DNA from: Tenacibaculum sp. 190130A14a
GTDB taxonomy: Bacteria; Bacteroidota; Bacteroidia; Flavobacteriales; Flavobacteriaceae
DNA: 64,000 bases
Assembly (NCBI RefSeq): GCF_964048965.1
Contig: NZ_OZ040189.1
Coordinates: 992,001-1,056,000 of the forward strand
Reading direction: 5' to 3'
Below the pieces are notes generated by a model, which ran no database searches, was not told the origin of the DNA, and was given only the letters and a program-made list of their open reading frames with translations. This document shows positions 34,739-44,853 of this stretch, piece by piece (position 1 is the stretch's first letter; every line of letters begins with the position of its first letter). The translations under genes were made by a program, and so were the position numbers.

Positions 34739-35602
34739 ATGATTCCGATTTTAAATATTGAAAATTTTCAACCTTCTATAGCAATTGAAGATTACTTTTA
34801 TAGCAATGAGTTAGATGTCCATTTAAAAAGAAACGAACGCTATTTTAGTCAACCACATAAACATAGTTTCTATTTATGTGTATTGATAATTGAAGGGGAA
34901 GGGAAACATGAAATAGATTTTACTACCTATGAGGTAAAACCAGGACGGGTGTTTTTCTTAAAACCAGGGCAATCTCATTTTTGGAGTTTTACATCTTCGG
35001 TAAAAGGATTTATCTTTTTTCATACACTAGAGTTTTTTAGGTTGAGTATGAGTGAATTGAATTTGAATGAGTTTCCTTTTTATACCTTACATGAGTCTTT
35101 GATTGATTTACCCAAAAACAAAATAGCCTCCTTTAGTACATCCTTTCAAAGAATTAATGAAGAATATCATACCGATGAAATTTTAAAAAGAGCCTCCTTA
35201 CTGAGTTTGGTAAACCTACTCTATATAGATTTTATGAGGCTATATAATCAAGAAAATACACCACAGCCCAAACAAACGGTAAACAACATTATCGTTATTC
35301 ATAAGTTAGATGATTTGATTACTACACATTTTAAAGAACATAAAAAAGCAGCATTTTATGCCGACAAATTACATATGTCGGTAAGGCATTTAAATAGAAT
35401 TTCTAAGGAAGTCTTAGACAAGACCGTTACGGATTTATTGTATGAGAAAGTAGTATTAGAAGCAAAACGATTATTGGTACATTCAAAACAACAACTAACC
35501 GATATTGCTTATGAATTAGGCTTTGAAAACTATTCGCATTTTTCTAAGTTTTTTAAACTTAAAACTGGTGAAAGTCCAACTGCTTTTAGAAAACGTTATT
35601 AA
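34739..35602 (+). CDS. AraC-family transcriptional regulator with cupin-type sensor
   Basis: A 287-residue regulator. The N-terminus is a cupin-like ligand-binding domain (SQPHKHSFYLCVLIIEGEG, KPGRVFFLKPGQSHFW). The C-terminal ~100 residues are two HTH motifs ending in the AraC signature LTDIAYELGFENYSHFSKFF, then GESPTAFRKRY. The ligand and target genes are unknown. It lies 90 bp from the divergent DUF983 gene. Confidence 0.92.
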   Translation: MIPILNIENFQPSIAIEDYFYSNELDVHLKRNERYFSQPHKHSFYLCVLIIEGEGKHEIDFTTYEVKPGRVFFLKPGQSHFWSFTSSVKGFIFFHTLEFFRLSMSELNLNEFPFYTLHESLIDLPKNKIASFSTSFQRINEEYHTDEILKRASLLSLVNLLYIDFMRLYNQENTPQPKQTVNNIIVIHKLDDLITTHFKEHKKAAFYADKLHMSVRHLNRISKEVLDKTVTDLLYEKVVLEAKRLLVHSKQQLTDIAYELGFENYSHFSKFFKLKTGESPTAFRKRY

Positions 35603-35780
35603 CATAGGGATCTTATTTTTTTGTTGTTTACGAGCCGTTAGTAAAGAAAAGCTTACCAACTATTGAATTCAAAAATAGTTTGGACATGGTTGAAAACTTC
35701 GGTTTTTAATTGTTTGGAAGTAAGTGGTTTGATATTATTCTTTCTTTATATTTACCGATCTTAAAAAGCAACACACAACT

Positions 35781-36929
35781 ATGGACAACCTGTCTTTTAT
35801 CAATATTATTATTGGTATAGCTCTTATTATTTTTATTTTTTTCAATAAGCATAATTTGGGTAAAAACGTATACGCTAAACTTGCTATCATAGGGGTGATT
35901 AGTATTTTTACCTTATCGGCGTTGTCTGATTATCTCATGACGTTAGGTGCTACTCTTCGTTATAGTATATTTACCTATATAGCATTGCTAGTATCGCATT
36001 TAATAGGATTTTTTTTATTACTATTCGTTTCTGCCATTACAGGGCAAACCAGCCATCTTAAAACCATTATAATTGCTGTTATTGGAGTTACTGTAGTAAG
36101 AGTATTGCTTATTTATTCTTTGATCACAGGGTTTCTAATAAAACAAGATGCATCTAATATTGATAATTTAGCAGAAGCCAATACTAAGCTACCAATAATA
36201 CTTGCTAATACAGATGAGTTTATAATGGCAGCTTTCAATTTAATATTAACAATTATAGCCTATAAAACATTAAAAAAGGCGCCGTTAATTGTCGATTTAG
36301 GTTCGAGTAAAGCACTGTATTATAAATGGGGAAAAATTATCTTAGTTTTTTCAATAGTGCTCTATACAATTGTGCTTTTAAATACAGTACTGCTGTCTTT
36401 TAATAGAGATAATTTAGAGCATATTTTATTTGTAGAAAAGATATTAAAATCGATATTTTTTATTTTTCTAATTATATCGATGATGTATTTTCCTGTGTTT
36501 GCTTATTCAGGTAAATATGAAGATTTACCATCTTTGTATGAAATAGATAAAGAAAAGTATAAAGGATCTACTTTAATTGATTCACTAGCACTTTTTAATG
36601 AGATAGATACTTTAGTTCGAGATGAAAAATTATACCTTGATTCTGAATTAAAGATGGATAAGGTTTCTAAAAAACTAGCAAGACCAATTCCGCATATCTC
36701 TCAAGCCATTAATGAGAACACGCAGAATAGTTTTCCAGATTATATCAATTCTTTTAGAATAGAAGAAGCTAAGAAGAAACTGTTAGTGGAAAATCCTGAT
36801 ACCATTTTTGCTATTGCTATAGACATAGGTTTTAACAACAAGACTACTTTTTACAATGCATTTAAGAAGTATACAGACATGACGCCTACACAATATAGAA
36901 AGCAATTTAGAAAAGAAAAGGACGCTTAG
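35781..36929 (+). CDS. Membrane-anchored AraC-family regulator
   Basis: A 382-residue protein. About seven hydrophobic segments fill residues ~8-250. The C-terminal region (about 280-382) is an AraC-type HTH with ISQAINENTQNSFPDYINSF and FAIAIDIGFNNKTTFYNAFK, ending DMTPTQYRKQF. Membrane-tethered AraC proteins of this type are common in Bacteroidota and respond to unknown signals. It is separated from the preceding AraC gene by 178 bp. Confidence 0.88.
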   Translation: MDNLSFINIIIGIALIIFIFFNKHNLGKNVYAKLAIIGVISIFTLSALSDYLMTLGATLRYSIFTYIALLVSHLIGFFLLLFVSAITGQTSHLKTIIIAVIGVTVVRVLLIYSLITGFLIKQDASNIDNLAEANTKLPIILANTDEFIMAAFNLILTIIAYKTLKKAPLIVDLGSSKALYYKWGKIILVFSIVLYTIVLLNTVLLSFNRDNLEHILFVEKILKSIFFIFLIISMMYFPVFAYSGKYEDLPSLYEIDKEKYKGSTLIDSLALFNEIDTLVRDEKLYLDSELKMDKVSKKLARPIPHISQAINENTQNSFPDYINSFRIEEAKKKLLVENPDTIFAIAIDIGFNNKTTFYNAFKKYTDMTPTQYRKQFRKEKDA

Positions 36930-37009
36930 TTGGGTATCTTACTTCATAACTATTAAAGTTTTAGTTTTTTACAAAACTAGTGCTTCCTATGAAACTTCAA
37001 TAAATCCAT

Positions 37010-37023
37010 ATTCCTATAGGAAT
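37010..37023. promoter_or_regulatory. 14-bp perfect palindrome
   Basis: ATTCCTATAGGAAT is perfectly self-complementary. It lies 81 bp after the membrane AraC gene and 349 bp before the peptidase gene. An operator is possible. Confidence 0.35.
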
Positions 37024-37089
37024 GGGATACTATAAACTTATTCTTTCTTAAAAAAGAAATTCAATTCTCTCTCTTAATTAATGTTTTAG

Positions 37090-37112
37090 AAACCATTTGT
37101 TGATGGTTTTTT
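37090..37112 (+). terminator. Terminator-like hairpin
   Basis: AAACCAT (37090-37096) pairs with ATGGTTT (37103-37109), followed by more T. It could end the AraC-type transcript. Confidence 0.45.
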
Positions 37113-37371
37113 GAAGGAGGAATGAAGAGATTAGTTACTTAAATACCAGAAAACGGAAATAAAAAGGGGTCATTTAAATGATTACTTCATCCTATAGTGA
37201 TAAGACCTCAATGAACTGTTTTTTCAAGGGATTGTTGGTGATTTGTTAGGTGTAAACAATTATAAAAATGAACTTATTTTTTGTGTTAGTATTGTAAAAC
37301 TGAACTTTTTATTAAAGAAGGGAAGCTAATTTTAATCCGAAATTATTTAATTATAAATTAACCCTTCAGAA

Positions 37372-39906
37372 ATGAAAAACAATTATTTAAAGGCGATGGT
37401 CCTTTCGTCTGTTCTTCTAGGAACGAGTTATCAAGTACAAGCACAGAACAAACAAGAAGTAGAATCTATACGTGGCAGTTATGATTTAAAAAAACTACAA
37501 AGATTAAGTAGTAATTTTCAAAAAGAAAGCAACAATAAAAAAGAAGAAGCTTATAAAATAGCTAAACAAAAAGGATGGGAAACTACCATCTTTAAAAAGG
37601 ATGGTACCTATATGGAACTTCAAGAAGTTGTAGATGGTAAACCTATTTATTATACAACATTTAATGTAGACGCGGCAAAATCAACAAGAACAAATCACTT
37701 ACACAAAGGTGGTTCATTAGGCTTAAATTTATTTGGTCAAGGAATGAAAGCCTATGTATGGGATGGGGGAGTACCCAACAAAGACCATCAAGAATATGAT
37801 GGAACTGGAGGAAACAATAGAGTATCTGTAGGTGATGGATCTTCTACTTTGAACTTTCATGCAGAGCATGTAACGGCTACTATTGTAGCGTCAGGAAAAG
37901 TGGCGAAAGCAAAAGGAATGGCTCCCTATGCATCTGCCATTGGAAATGATTGGAACAATGATAAGTCAGAAGCAACAAATGCAGCATCTAATGGAATGAT
38001 ACTTTCGAATCATTCATATGGTTATGGCGCAGCGCAAATTCCTGATTATTATTTTGGAGCATACATTAAAGTTTCTCGTGATTGGGATGAATTGATGTTT
38101 AATACACCAAATTATTTAATGGTAGTAGCAGCAGGTAATGATGGACAGGATGAAAGCTCGAATGCAGAACCATTAAATGGAAACAAGGCTTATGATAAAT
38201 TATCTGGTCATGCTACCTGTAAGAATAATTTAGTAGTGACTAATGCACAAGATGCAAATGTTGACGCAAGCGGAAAGTTAATTTCAGTGCAAATTCACAA
38301 CTCAAGTAGTGAAGGACCAACAGATGATTTACGTATCAAACCAGATATTGCAGGGAATGGAGCAGGAGTATACTCAGCTACTCACTTTCCTAGTTATGAC
38401 AAGGCATCTGGGCAAAACAATAGTGACGGAAATGTTAACGATGATTATGTTGAAATGACAGGAACATCGATGGCAGCACCAAATGTAACAGGTTCTTTAT
38501 TGTTATTACAACAGCATTATAAGAATAAGAACAATAACTTTATGAAAGCAGCTACCTTAAAAGGTTTGGCTTTACATACTGCTGATGATGCAGGTTCAAC
38601 AGGACCGGATGCCATTTTTGGATGGGGATTATTAAATTCGAAAGAAGCTGCCGTAGCTATTACACAAGCAGGTAAAGAAGCTCAAATTAAAGAGTTAACA
38701 TTAACATCAGGAAAGTCGTATACCTTAACAGTAGAGTCTGATGGGAAAAGTCCATTATTAGCATCAATTTCATGGACAGATAGACCAGGTACGGCTACAG
38801 AAAAAGCAAATCAATCTACAGCTGTTTTAGTAAATGATTTAGATATTAGAGTTAAAAAAGGAACTACAACCTACAATCCTTGGAAATTAACAGGAGTAAA
38901 CACTAATACCAAAGGAGACAATAAAGTAGATCCTTATGAAAGAGTAGATGTAGCAAATGCATCAGGAACCTATACAATTACGGTTACTCATAAAGGAACT
39001 TTAACAGGAAATAGTCAGAATTTTTCTTTAATCGTAACAGGATTAAAAGGAGCACCAATAGTATGTAATGCAACAGTACCAACAAATGTAGTTGCAAATA
39101 ACGTAACGGAAACGGAAGCTAAAGTAGAATGGACTGCGGTAGTTGGAGCAAAATACGATTTACAATACCGTAAATCTGGAACTACAAATTGGATAACTAA
39201 AGAAGCAACTACAAATAGCTATACAATTGAAGGCTTAACAGCTGAAACAAAGTATGACGTACAAGTACGTAGTAAATGTGCAATTAAAAACTCTGCATAT
39301 AGCACTTCAATTAACTTTACAACTAAGAAAGAAGCGGCTAAAGATACACAAGCACCAACAGCACCAACAAGTTTAAAGGCTACTAATATTGAGAAAACTA
39401 ATTTAACTTTAAACTGGACAGCTTCAACCGATAATGTTGCCGTAACAGGGTATGATGTATATAGAGGAACTACAAAGTTAACAACGGTAACAGCGACCAA
39501 CTATAATGTAACTGGTTTAACAGCTGATACAGCGTATAAGTTTTCTGTAAAAGCAAAAGATGCAGCGGGTAATATTTCTTCTAGTAGCAATGAAGTCAGT
39601 GTAACCACTAAATCAGATTGGGATGATGATTGGGATGATGATTGGGGAGATGATTGGGGGGAATTCTCAATAAATGGTGATACCTCGAAAATTACTGTTT
39701 TTCCAAATCCAACATCAAACTTTTTAAACATTAAAATAGTATCATTATCAAATACTAGGTATTCCATTATTAATGCGGTAGGTAGCGTGGTACAATATGG
39801 GAAAGCAACCAATAACATAGATGTTTCAAAATTGCCAAATGGAATTTACTTCTTTGAGTTAAAAACTAAAAAAGAACGAAAGGTACTTAAGTTTATAAAA
39901 GAGTAA
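37372..39906 (+). CDS. Secreted S8 (subtilisin-type) serine peptidase with T9SS sorting domain
   Basis: An extracellular protease of 844 residues. A signal peptide (cleavage near QVQAQ, about residue 25) is followed by a pro-like segment, then the S8 domain. The triad is Asp131 (VWDGG), His163 (NFHAEHV) and Ser366 (TGTSMAAPN). Two fibronectin-III repeats cover about residues 565-650 and 660-745. A low-complexity Trp/Asp stretch lies near residues 746-762. The last ~75 residues are a type A type-IX-secretion sorting domain (ITVFPNPTSNFLNI ending NGIYFFELKT). The protein should be exported through the outer membrane by T9SS. It stands alone. Confidence 0.93.
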   Translation: MKNNYLKAMVLSSVLLGTSYQVQAQNKQEVESIRGSYDLKKLQRLSSNFQKESNNKKEEAYKIAKQKGWETTIFKKDGTYMELQEVVDGKPIYYTTFNVDAAKSTRTNHLHKGGSLGLNLFGQGMKAYVWDGGVPNKDHQEYDGTGGNNRVSVGDGSSTLNFHAEHVTATIVASGKVAKAKGMAPYASAIGNDWNNDKSEATNAASNGMILSNHSYGYGAAQIPDYYFGAYIKVSRDWDELMFNTPNYLMVVAAGNDGQDESSNAEPLNGNKAYDKLSGHATCKNNLVVTNAQDANVDASGKLISVQIHNSSSEGPTDDLRIKPDIAGNGAGVYSATHFPSYDKASGQNNSDGNVNDDYVEMTGTSMAAPNVTGSLLLLQQHYKNKNNNFMKAATLKGLALHTADDAGSTGPDAIFGWGLLNSKEAAVAITQAGKEAQIKELTLTSGKSYTLTVESDGKSPLLASISWTDRPGTATEKANQSTAVLVNDLDIRVKKGTTTYNPWKLTGVNTNTKGDNKVDPYERVDVANASGTYTITVTHKGTLTGNSQNFSLIVTGLKGAPIVCNATVPTNVVANNVTETEAKVEWTAVVGAKYDLQYRKSGTTNWITKEATTNSYTIEGLTAETKYDVQVRSKCAIKNSAYSTSINFTTKKEAAKDTQAPTAPTSLKATNIEKTNLTLNWTASTDNVAVTGYDVYRGTTKLTTVTATNYNVTGLTADTAYKFSVKAKDAAGNISSSSNEVSVTTKSDWDDDWDDDWGDDWGEFSINGDTSKITVFPNPTSNFLNIKIVSLSNTRYSIINAVGSVVQYGKATNNIDVSKLPNGIYFFELKTKKERKVLKFIKE

Positions 39907-39972
39907 TCAATATTGAATTACCAAGAATTGACAAAACATGTTTTAGTCAATAGTTTTATTTTTTTAGATCAT

Positions 39973-40002
39973 GAGCCTCAACTAAAATTAGTTGGGGCTT
40001 TT
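39973..40002. terminator. Terminator between convergent genes
   Basis: AGCCTCAACTAA and TTAGTTGGGGCT form the stem, followed by five T. It ends the peptidase transcript and probably also the convergent one. Confidence 0.85.
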
Positions 40003-40349
40003 TAGCAGTTAATATGTTTTGATTCTAGTTGTGGTTCATGAAAAAGGTGAATACTGCTTTGTAAAAAAGAATAGCTATTCAATACATTATCAGCTATACG
40101 AATACAGTCTTTTTCAATTTTGTTTTTAACGCTCATTGTAAGCGTTTGTGAATTGTTATGATGTTTGATTACAATACTACCATTTGGGTAGTAAATGATT
40201 AGCTCGTTTTTTAACTGTTCCTGTAATAATAAATCAAACTCTGCACTTAACCAGTTGGTGAACCTATTGAAAAAGGCAAAGGATTGTTTTTCTTTCAACT
40301 CCATGTAGTAATAGGAATTATAGTAGGTAATATGGATGTTGCTTTTCAT
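40002..40349 (-). CDS. Small protein downstream of the GlcNAc-type acyltransferase gene, function unknown
   Basis: I do not recognise this 115-residue protein. It lacks a signal peptide and membrane spans. A possible beta-sheet core (ELIIYYPNGSIVIKHHNN, TLTMSVKNKI) is followed by a short histidine-containing tail. Its start overlaps the stop of the acyltransferase gene by 1 bp, suggesting translational coupling within the locus. Confidence 0.65.
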   Translation of the reverse strand: MKSNIHITYYNSYYYMELKEKQSFAFFNRFTNWLSAEFDLLLQEQLKNELIIYYPNGSIVIKHHNNSQTLTMSVKNKIEKDCIRIADNVLNSYSFLQSSIHLFHEPQLESKHINC

Positions 40350-41440
40350 TATACTTTGATAAAAATTCGTCTTTTAAATAAAATAAACCCTAAAAGGATA
40401 TAAGATAGCATTACCGTGAATGCATATAAAAGGGAGGCTAACTTATTGTTAGTAATAACACTGGTGTATAGATGTTCATATAAGAAAGAATGTATGTTTT
40501 GCTGTTCGTTTAAGTTGACTAAATAAAAGGTCTTAGCAACGAGTGAAGACAAGAAATAAATAGTAATGGCATTGGTGCCTACATAGATGCAGATTTTTCC
40601 AAATGTTTTTTGTTGAACATCTGCCACATAGTAAAAAATCAACAAAAACAAAATGGCCCAACCCGCTGTAACTAATACAAAACTGCTACTCCACAATGCT
40701 TTGTTTATCGGGAAAAATACATTCCAGATATATCCTATCAGCAAGGCAAAACTTCCGCTACCGAACAAGTATTTTAGTTTAACGTTAGTATTTTTTAAGA
40801 GAAGTACTTTTCCTATTAACACACCTATAATACAACTAATAATAGCTGGGATGGTACTTAGAATACCTTCGGGATCATAATCGGGTTTCCATAAATGATT
40901 GTCCAAAAGTTGTACATCAATATAGTTAGCCCAGTTATTGGGAACTCTTGCCAAACTGGGAACTTCTCCGTTGGGTAAAGGCACATAATTCAACACTATA
41001 AAATAGCCCACCAATCCCCAAAAAGAAATATGTAACAATGTTTTGGTGGTACAGTTTAAATACAAAAAAGAGGTGATGCAAAACACAATTCCTATACGCT
41101 GCAGTACACCAGGTAGCCGAACCGTTTCATAACTTTCAAAAAAAGGAAAGTAAGGAATAAACCAGTTTAAAAAGAGCCCAAGTGCTATCAACTTTGCACT
41201 ACGAATGAATATTTTTTTATAGATAGTTCTAGAAGCTTTTTTATGCTGATATGCCAAAGTAATAGAAACGCCTACAATAAAAATAAAAAAAGGAAAGATT
41301 AAATCTGTGGGAGTTAACCCATGCCATTCGGCATGCAATAAAGGTGGGTATACATGGCCCCAATCACCGGGATTGTTGACCAATATCATTGCCAATATGG
41401 TAAGTCCTCTTAATATATCTACTGATTGAATGCGTTGCAT
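40349..41440 (-). CDS. nagX: NagX/HGSNAT-like membrane acyltransferase
   Basis: A 363-residue inner-membrane protein with about ten spans. The N-terminus RIQSVDILRGLTILAMILVN is the DUF5009/heparan-alpha-glucosaminide N-acetyltransferase signature. HAEWHGLTPTDLIFPFFIFI is the next conserved stretch, with the His thought to accept acetyl groups. Bacterial members named NagX sit in N-acetylglucosamine loci, as here next to a NagP-like transporter. Activity in bacteria is not settled. Confidence 0.88.
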   Translation of the reverse strand: MQRIQSVDILRGLTILAMILVNNPGDWGHVYPPLLHAEWHGLTPTDLIFPFFIFIVGVSITLAYQHKKASRTIYKKIFIRSAKLIALGLFLNWFIPYFPFFESYETVRLPGVLQRIGIVFCITSFLYLNCTTKTLLHISFWGLVGYFIVLNYVPLPNGEVPSLARVPNNWANYIDVQLLDNHLWKPDYDPEGILSTIPAIISCIIGVLIGKVLLLKNTNVKLKYLFGSGSFALLIGYIWNVFFPINKALWSSSFVLVTAGWAILFLLIFYYVADVQQKTFGKICIYVGTNAITIYFLSSLVAKTFYLVNLNEQQNIHSFLYEHLYTSVITNNKLASLLYAFTVMLSYILLGFILFKRRIFIKV

Positions 41441-41445
41441 AGCGC

Positions 41446-42756
41446 TTATTTTTTTAGTCCGATTTTATGTCCGTAGACGGCATAAAACAGTATAAAAACA
41501 TAACAAGGAATTAAAATCCAATAACTCTCGGTAGATGCTTTTGCTAAAGCAGTTACTTCACTAATTCCTTCGGTTATGTATGCTTCTTTGTAATGATCTA
41601 TAAGTTTGCCAAATAAAGGAGGAATGATAGCACCTCCTGCAATGGCCATAATTAACAAAGCAGAAGCAGTTTTGGTAAATTTACCTAATCCCTTTAATGT
41701 TAGAGGCCATACAGCTGGCCATACTAACGCATTGGCAATACCTAAAGCGGCAACAAATAAGATTGAAGTAAATCCGGTGGTATTCATGATTAAAATGGTA
41801 AAAACAATTCCTAAAACAGCGCTTATTTTTAAAGCGGTTTGCTGTTGAAGATATTTCGGAATTAAAATAACCCCCAGAATATAAGTTGCTACCATTGCCA
41901 TTAGAGTAAATGTGGTAAAGAATTTAGCTTCTGAAGCGGAGATTCCTAAGGAGATTCCATAAGAAATAATCGTATCTCCCGCAATAACTTCGGCACCTAC
42001 ATATAAGAACAAGGTAATAACCCCTAACCATAAATGAGGGAATTGAAATATAGAGGTTTTATGGTGAGGACTAGTACTAGTTTCATCGTTCTCTTGCGGA
42101 TGTACTTCGGGCAAGGGAGCCCATCGAATTAAAACACCAAGTACAAAAAGAACCAGTGCCATAATAATGTAAGGAGTAATTACGCTATTGGCCATTGTAT
42201 TCAGTATGGTTGATTTTTCAGCATCGTTTACTGTTAAAAGTTGTTCTTTGATTTCATCAATTCCAGAGAGTAATAAAGAACCAAAAATTAAAGAGCCTAA
42301 AGCTCCTGCTACTTTATTGGAAATTCCCATGATAGCAATGCGTTTTGCACCACTTTCTAAAGGACCTAAAATAGTAATGTATGGATTGGCTGCCGTTTGT
42401 AAAATGGTCATACCTGTACCTTGAATAAAAATACCCAATAGAAACAATGAATACGTTCTTGCATTTGCAGCTGGTATAAAAATTAAAGCTCCGATTCCCA
42501 TAATAATTAAACCTACAGACATACCTTTTTGATATCCAATTTTATTGAGTAGGTAGGAAGCAGGAAGAGCCATTAAAACAAAAGAAATATAAGAAGCAGA
42601 GGCAACTAAATATGATTGAGATTCGGTAAGTTCGTTAATAGTTTTCATAAATGGTATCAACGCTCCATTTACCCAAGTAACAAAACCAAAAATAAAGAAT
42701 AAGCTTGCTATGATAACAATAGCGGTAACCTGTTGATTGTTTGTTGTTGTATTCAT
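41446..42756 (-). CDS. nagP: Sugar MFS transporter, NagP/FucP type
   Basis: A 436-residue inner-membrane proton-sugar symporter with 12 predicted spans, of the FucP/GluP/NagP family. Family features are FGFVTWVNGALIPFMKTI near the N-terminus, GTGMTILQTAANPYITILG in the first half and AGGAIIPPLFGKLIDHY late in the second. Context (acyltransferase, deaminase, kinase, hexosaminidase) points to N-acetylglucosamine as the substrate. It lies 5 bp before nagX. Confidence 0.9.
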   Translation of the reverse strand: MNTTTNNQQVTAIVIIASLFFIFGFVTWVNGALIPFMKTINELTESQSYLVASASYISFVLMALPASYLLNKIGYQKGMSVGLIIMGIGALIFIPAANARTYSLFLLGIFIQGTGMTILQTAANPYITILGPLESGAKRIAIMGISNKVAGALGSLIFGSLLLSGIDEIKEQLLTVNDAEKSTILNTMANSVITPYIIMALVLFVLGVLIRWAPLPEVHPQENDETSTSPHHKTSIFQFPHLWLGVITLFLYVGAEVIAGDTIISYGISLGISASEAKFFTTFTLMAMVATYILGVILIPKYLQQQTALKISAVLGIVFTILIMNTTGFTSILFVAALGIANALVWPAVWPLTLKGLGKFTKTASALLIMAIAGGAIIPPLFGKLIDHYKEAYITEGISEVTALAKASTESYWILIPCYVFILFYAVYGHKIGLKK

Positions 42757-42869
42757 CTTTCTTTATTACAATGAAAAATGAAGTAAGTAATTAATCAAGC
42801 AATGATTAAATTTTTTCTACCTGTAACACAAAAAATACGCTAAACACATCAATTTTGTATATAAAGTTC

Positions 42870-43577
42870 TTATTCTCTGTTTAAAATAATCTGTTTGGTA
42901 AGATTGATATATTTTCTTCCTATTGGAATTCTCTTTGAACCTATTTCAATTAAATTTCCTTCAATAGAATCAATTTTATCTAAAGCAATGGTATACGACC
43001 TATGAATACGAAGAAATTTTTCACTTGGTAATTCTTCAGTAATACTGGTAAGTGATTTATGAACAATATATTTATCGGTACTTGTTTGAATTCGAATATA
43101 ATCTTTCAAACTCTCTATGAACAAGATATCTTTATATTTAATCTTAACTAACTTTTTATCTACTTTTAAAAAGATATAAGAGTCAGATTGATTGGATGAA
43201 GCATCTAAATTTTGAGTTAAGTATAATTGTTGAGTGAGTTTGTTAATAGATTTTATAAATCTAGAAAAAGGAATAGGTTTTACTAAATAGTCGAGTACAT
43301 CTAAATCGTAACTATCAACGGCATATTCACGATAAGCCGTTGTAATAATAACATAGGGTTTTATACTTACGTTTTTTAGAAAATCTAAGCCACTTATTTT
43401 AGGCATATTAATATCTAAGAAAACAACATCAACCTTATGTTCTTCAATAGTAGGTAGTGCGCTAATAGGGTCATTGAATGTACCAATAACCTCCATGTTT
43501 TTAAATTCTGTTAAATGATTTTCAATAACCTTAATGGCTAAAGGTTCATCATCGATAATAATACAATTAATTTTCAC
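42870..43577 (-). CDS. LytTR-family response regulator
   Basis: A 235-residue response regulator. The receiver domain (residues ~1-120) has the acidic pair at IIDDEP, the phosphorylated Asp in DVVFLDINMP and the conserved Lys in YLVKPI. The LytTR DNA-binding domain (about 130-235) contains IKYKDILFIESLKDYI and FLRIHRSYTI. It overlaps the histidine-kinase gene by 11 bp, so they form a coupled two-component pair. Together they probably control the adjacent divergent SusC/SusD genes. Confidence 0.93.
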   Translation of the reverse strand: MKINCIIIDDEPLAIKVIENHLTEFKNMEVIGTFNDPISALPTIEEHKVDVVFLDINMPKISGLDFLKNVSIKPYVIITTAYREYAVDSYDLDVLDYLVKPIPFSRFIKSINKLTQQLYLTQNLDASSNQSDSYIFLKVDKKLVKIKYKDILFIESLKDYIRIQTSTDKYIVHKSLTSITEELPSEKFLRIHRSYTIALDKIDSIEGNLIEIGSKRIPIGRKYINLTKQIILNRE

Positions 43578-44646
43578 TGTATTCTTTTTTAGTTAGCGGA
43601 ATATTTAAGTTAACGGAAAAAATATTTTCTTCTCTTGAAATATCAAGTTGGTAACGGTTCTTAAAAATTAAATCAAGCCTTCTTTTCGTATTTGCATTGC
43701 CAATTCCTTTTTTATCATTAACCTCAAAAGAAGGGTTAAAACTGTTTTTTAAATTGAAAACCAACTCATTTTGCGGATTGATTTTGAAACTAATATAGAT
43801 ATAAAAATCATTACTGTTTTTATTTCCATGTTTAAAACAGTTTTCTATATAAGGTAAAAATAATAGAGGAGGTACTTTTGCTTGACTGATATCTCCATGT
43901 ATTTTTAAATCAATATTAGCATTTTTATTACAACGTAGTAATTCTAAATCTATATAATTTTGAATGTATTCTATCTCCTTTAACAAACTTACATTAGGTT
44001 CTTTAATATCATAAATAACATATTGCATAATATCAGAAAGCTTTAAAACCACTGAAGATGCTAAATCAGATTTTTCAAGTGTTAAAGCATATAAGTTGTT
44101 CAGCGTATTAAAGAAAAAATGGGGTTGTATCTGTGTTTTCAAAAAGTTTAACTCGCTTTTTAAATGCTCTTTTTTAAGATTCTCAATTCTTTTACGTTGG
44201 TTAACCCAATCTACTGTAAGTTTTATGGCTGTTGCCAATGCTAAAACGTATAATTCTCCCAGAGTTACTGCAATAATATGATTAAAGGTAAAGGCTTCCT
44301 GATACCCTTCTGCCTCGGGCCAAATATTTTCAGTAACCAATACATAATTCAACAGAGTTCTAACAATATATAAAAGACATAAAGAAACAAACACTAAAGA
44401 AATGTATCTTTTGTACTTTTTTGCTAATAAAAATTTAGGAATGAAAAAATACAAATTAAGATACACAAGAATAATGTGTAGTGGGAACTCCACCAAATTA
44501 GATTTTAAAGAATACCAATAATCGTCAAAATAGCTTCCCCATCGTATGACATTGAAGCTAAAATAGCCAATCCAGAAAAGAATGTGATATTTTTTTGGAA
44601 TGGTTCTAATAGAGGTATTATTGTCGTATAATTTAAGTTCAATCAT
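43567..44646 (-). CDS. LytS-type sensor histidine kinase
   Basis: From the ATG at 44644-44646 it has 359 residues. Four membrane spans occupy about residues 20-160. LKTQIQPHFFFNTLNNLYAL is the HisKA_7TM/His_kinase motif with the phospho-acceptor His. LLFLPYIENCFKHG is the N box, and GIGNANTKRRLDLIF the nucleotide-binding part. It lacks a large periplasmic sensor. It is the first gene of the kinase-regulator pair. Confidence 0.9.
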   Translation of the reverse strand: MIELKLYDNNTSIRTIPKKYHILFWIGYFSFNVIRWGSYFDDYWYSLKSNLVEFPLHIILVYLNLYFFIPKFLLAKKYKRYISLVFVSLCLLYIVRTLLNYVLVTENIWPEAEGYQEAFTFNHIIAVTLGELYVLALATAIKLTVDWVNQRKRIENLKKEHLKSELNFLKTQIQPHFFFNTLNNLYALTLEKSDLASSVVLKLSDIMQYVIYDIKEPNVSLLKEIEYIQNYIDLELLRCNKNANIDLKIHGDISQAKVPPLLFLPYIENCFKHGNKNSNDFYIYISFKINPQNELVFNLKNSFNPSFEVNDKKGIGNANTKRRLDLIFKNRYQLDISREENIFSVNLNIPLTKKEYSEN

Positions 44647-44853
44647 TAGTGTTAATTTGATAAAAAACACAGCAATTTAATATATTAGTATGAAAAAATA
44701 AACTTGATTTTTATTAATGTCTCAATGGTTTTTGCAGTTATCTATGCTGGAGTGTTGTTTATTCCCAATTTCATGTTGTTAGTAGATAATATTTTTTCAA
44801 AACTTTATTCTATTTCTACATTTAACCTAACTATATTCTAATTTTTACTTAAA

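Larger units (their letters stand above)
36930..37371. other. Gene-free region before the secreted peptidase
   Basis: No gene is visible in these ~440 bases. It holds a 14-bp perfect palindrome (37010-37023), a hairpin with T run (37090-37112), and AT-rich sequence leading to the peptidase start. It probably contains the peptidase promoter. Confidence 0.45.

Noticed and set aside
37571..37600. Possible second peptidase start inside the pro-segment
   Set aside because: The signal peptide at the first ATG is clear and needed for export.
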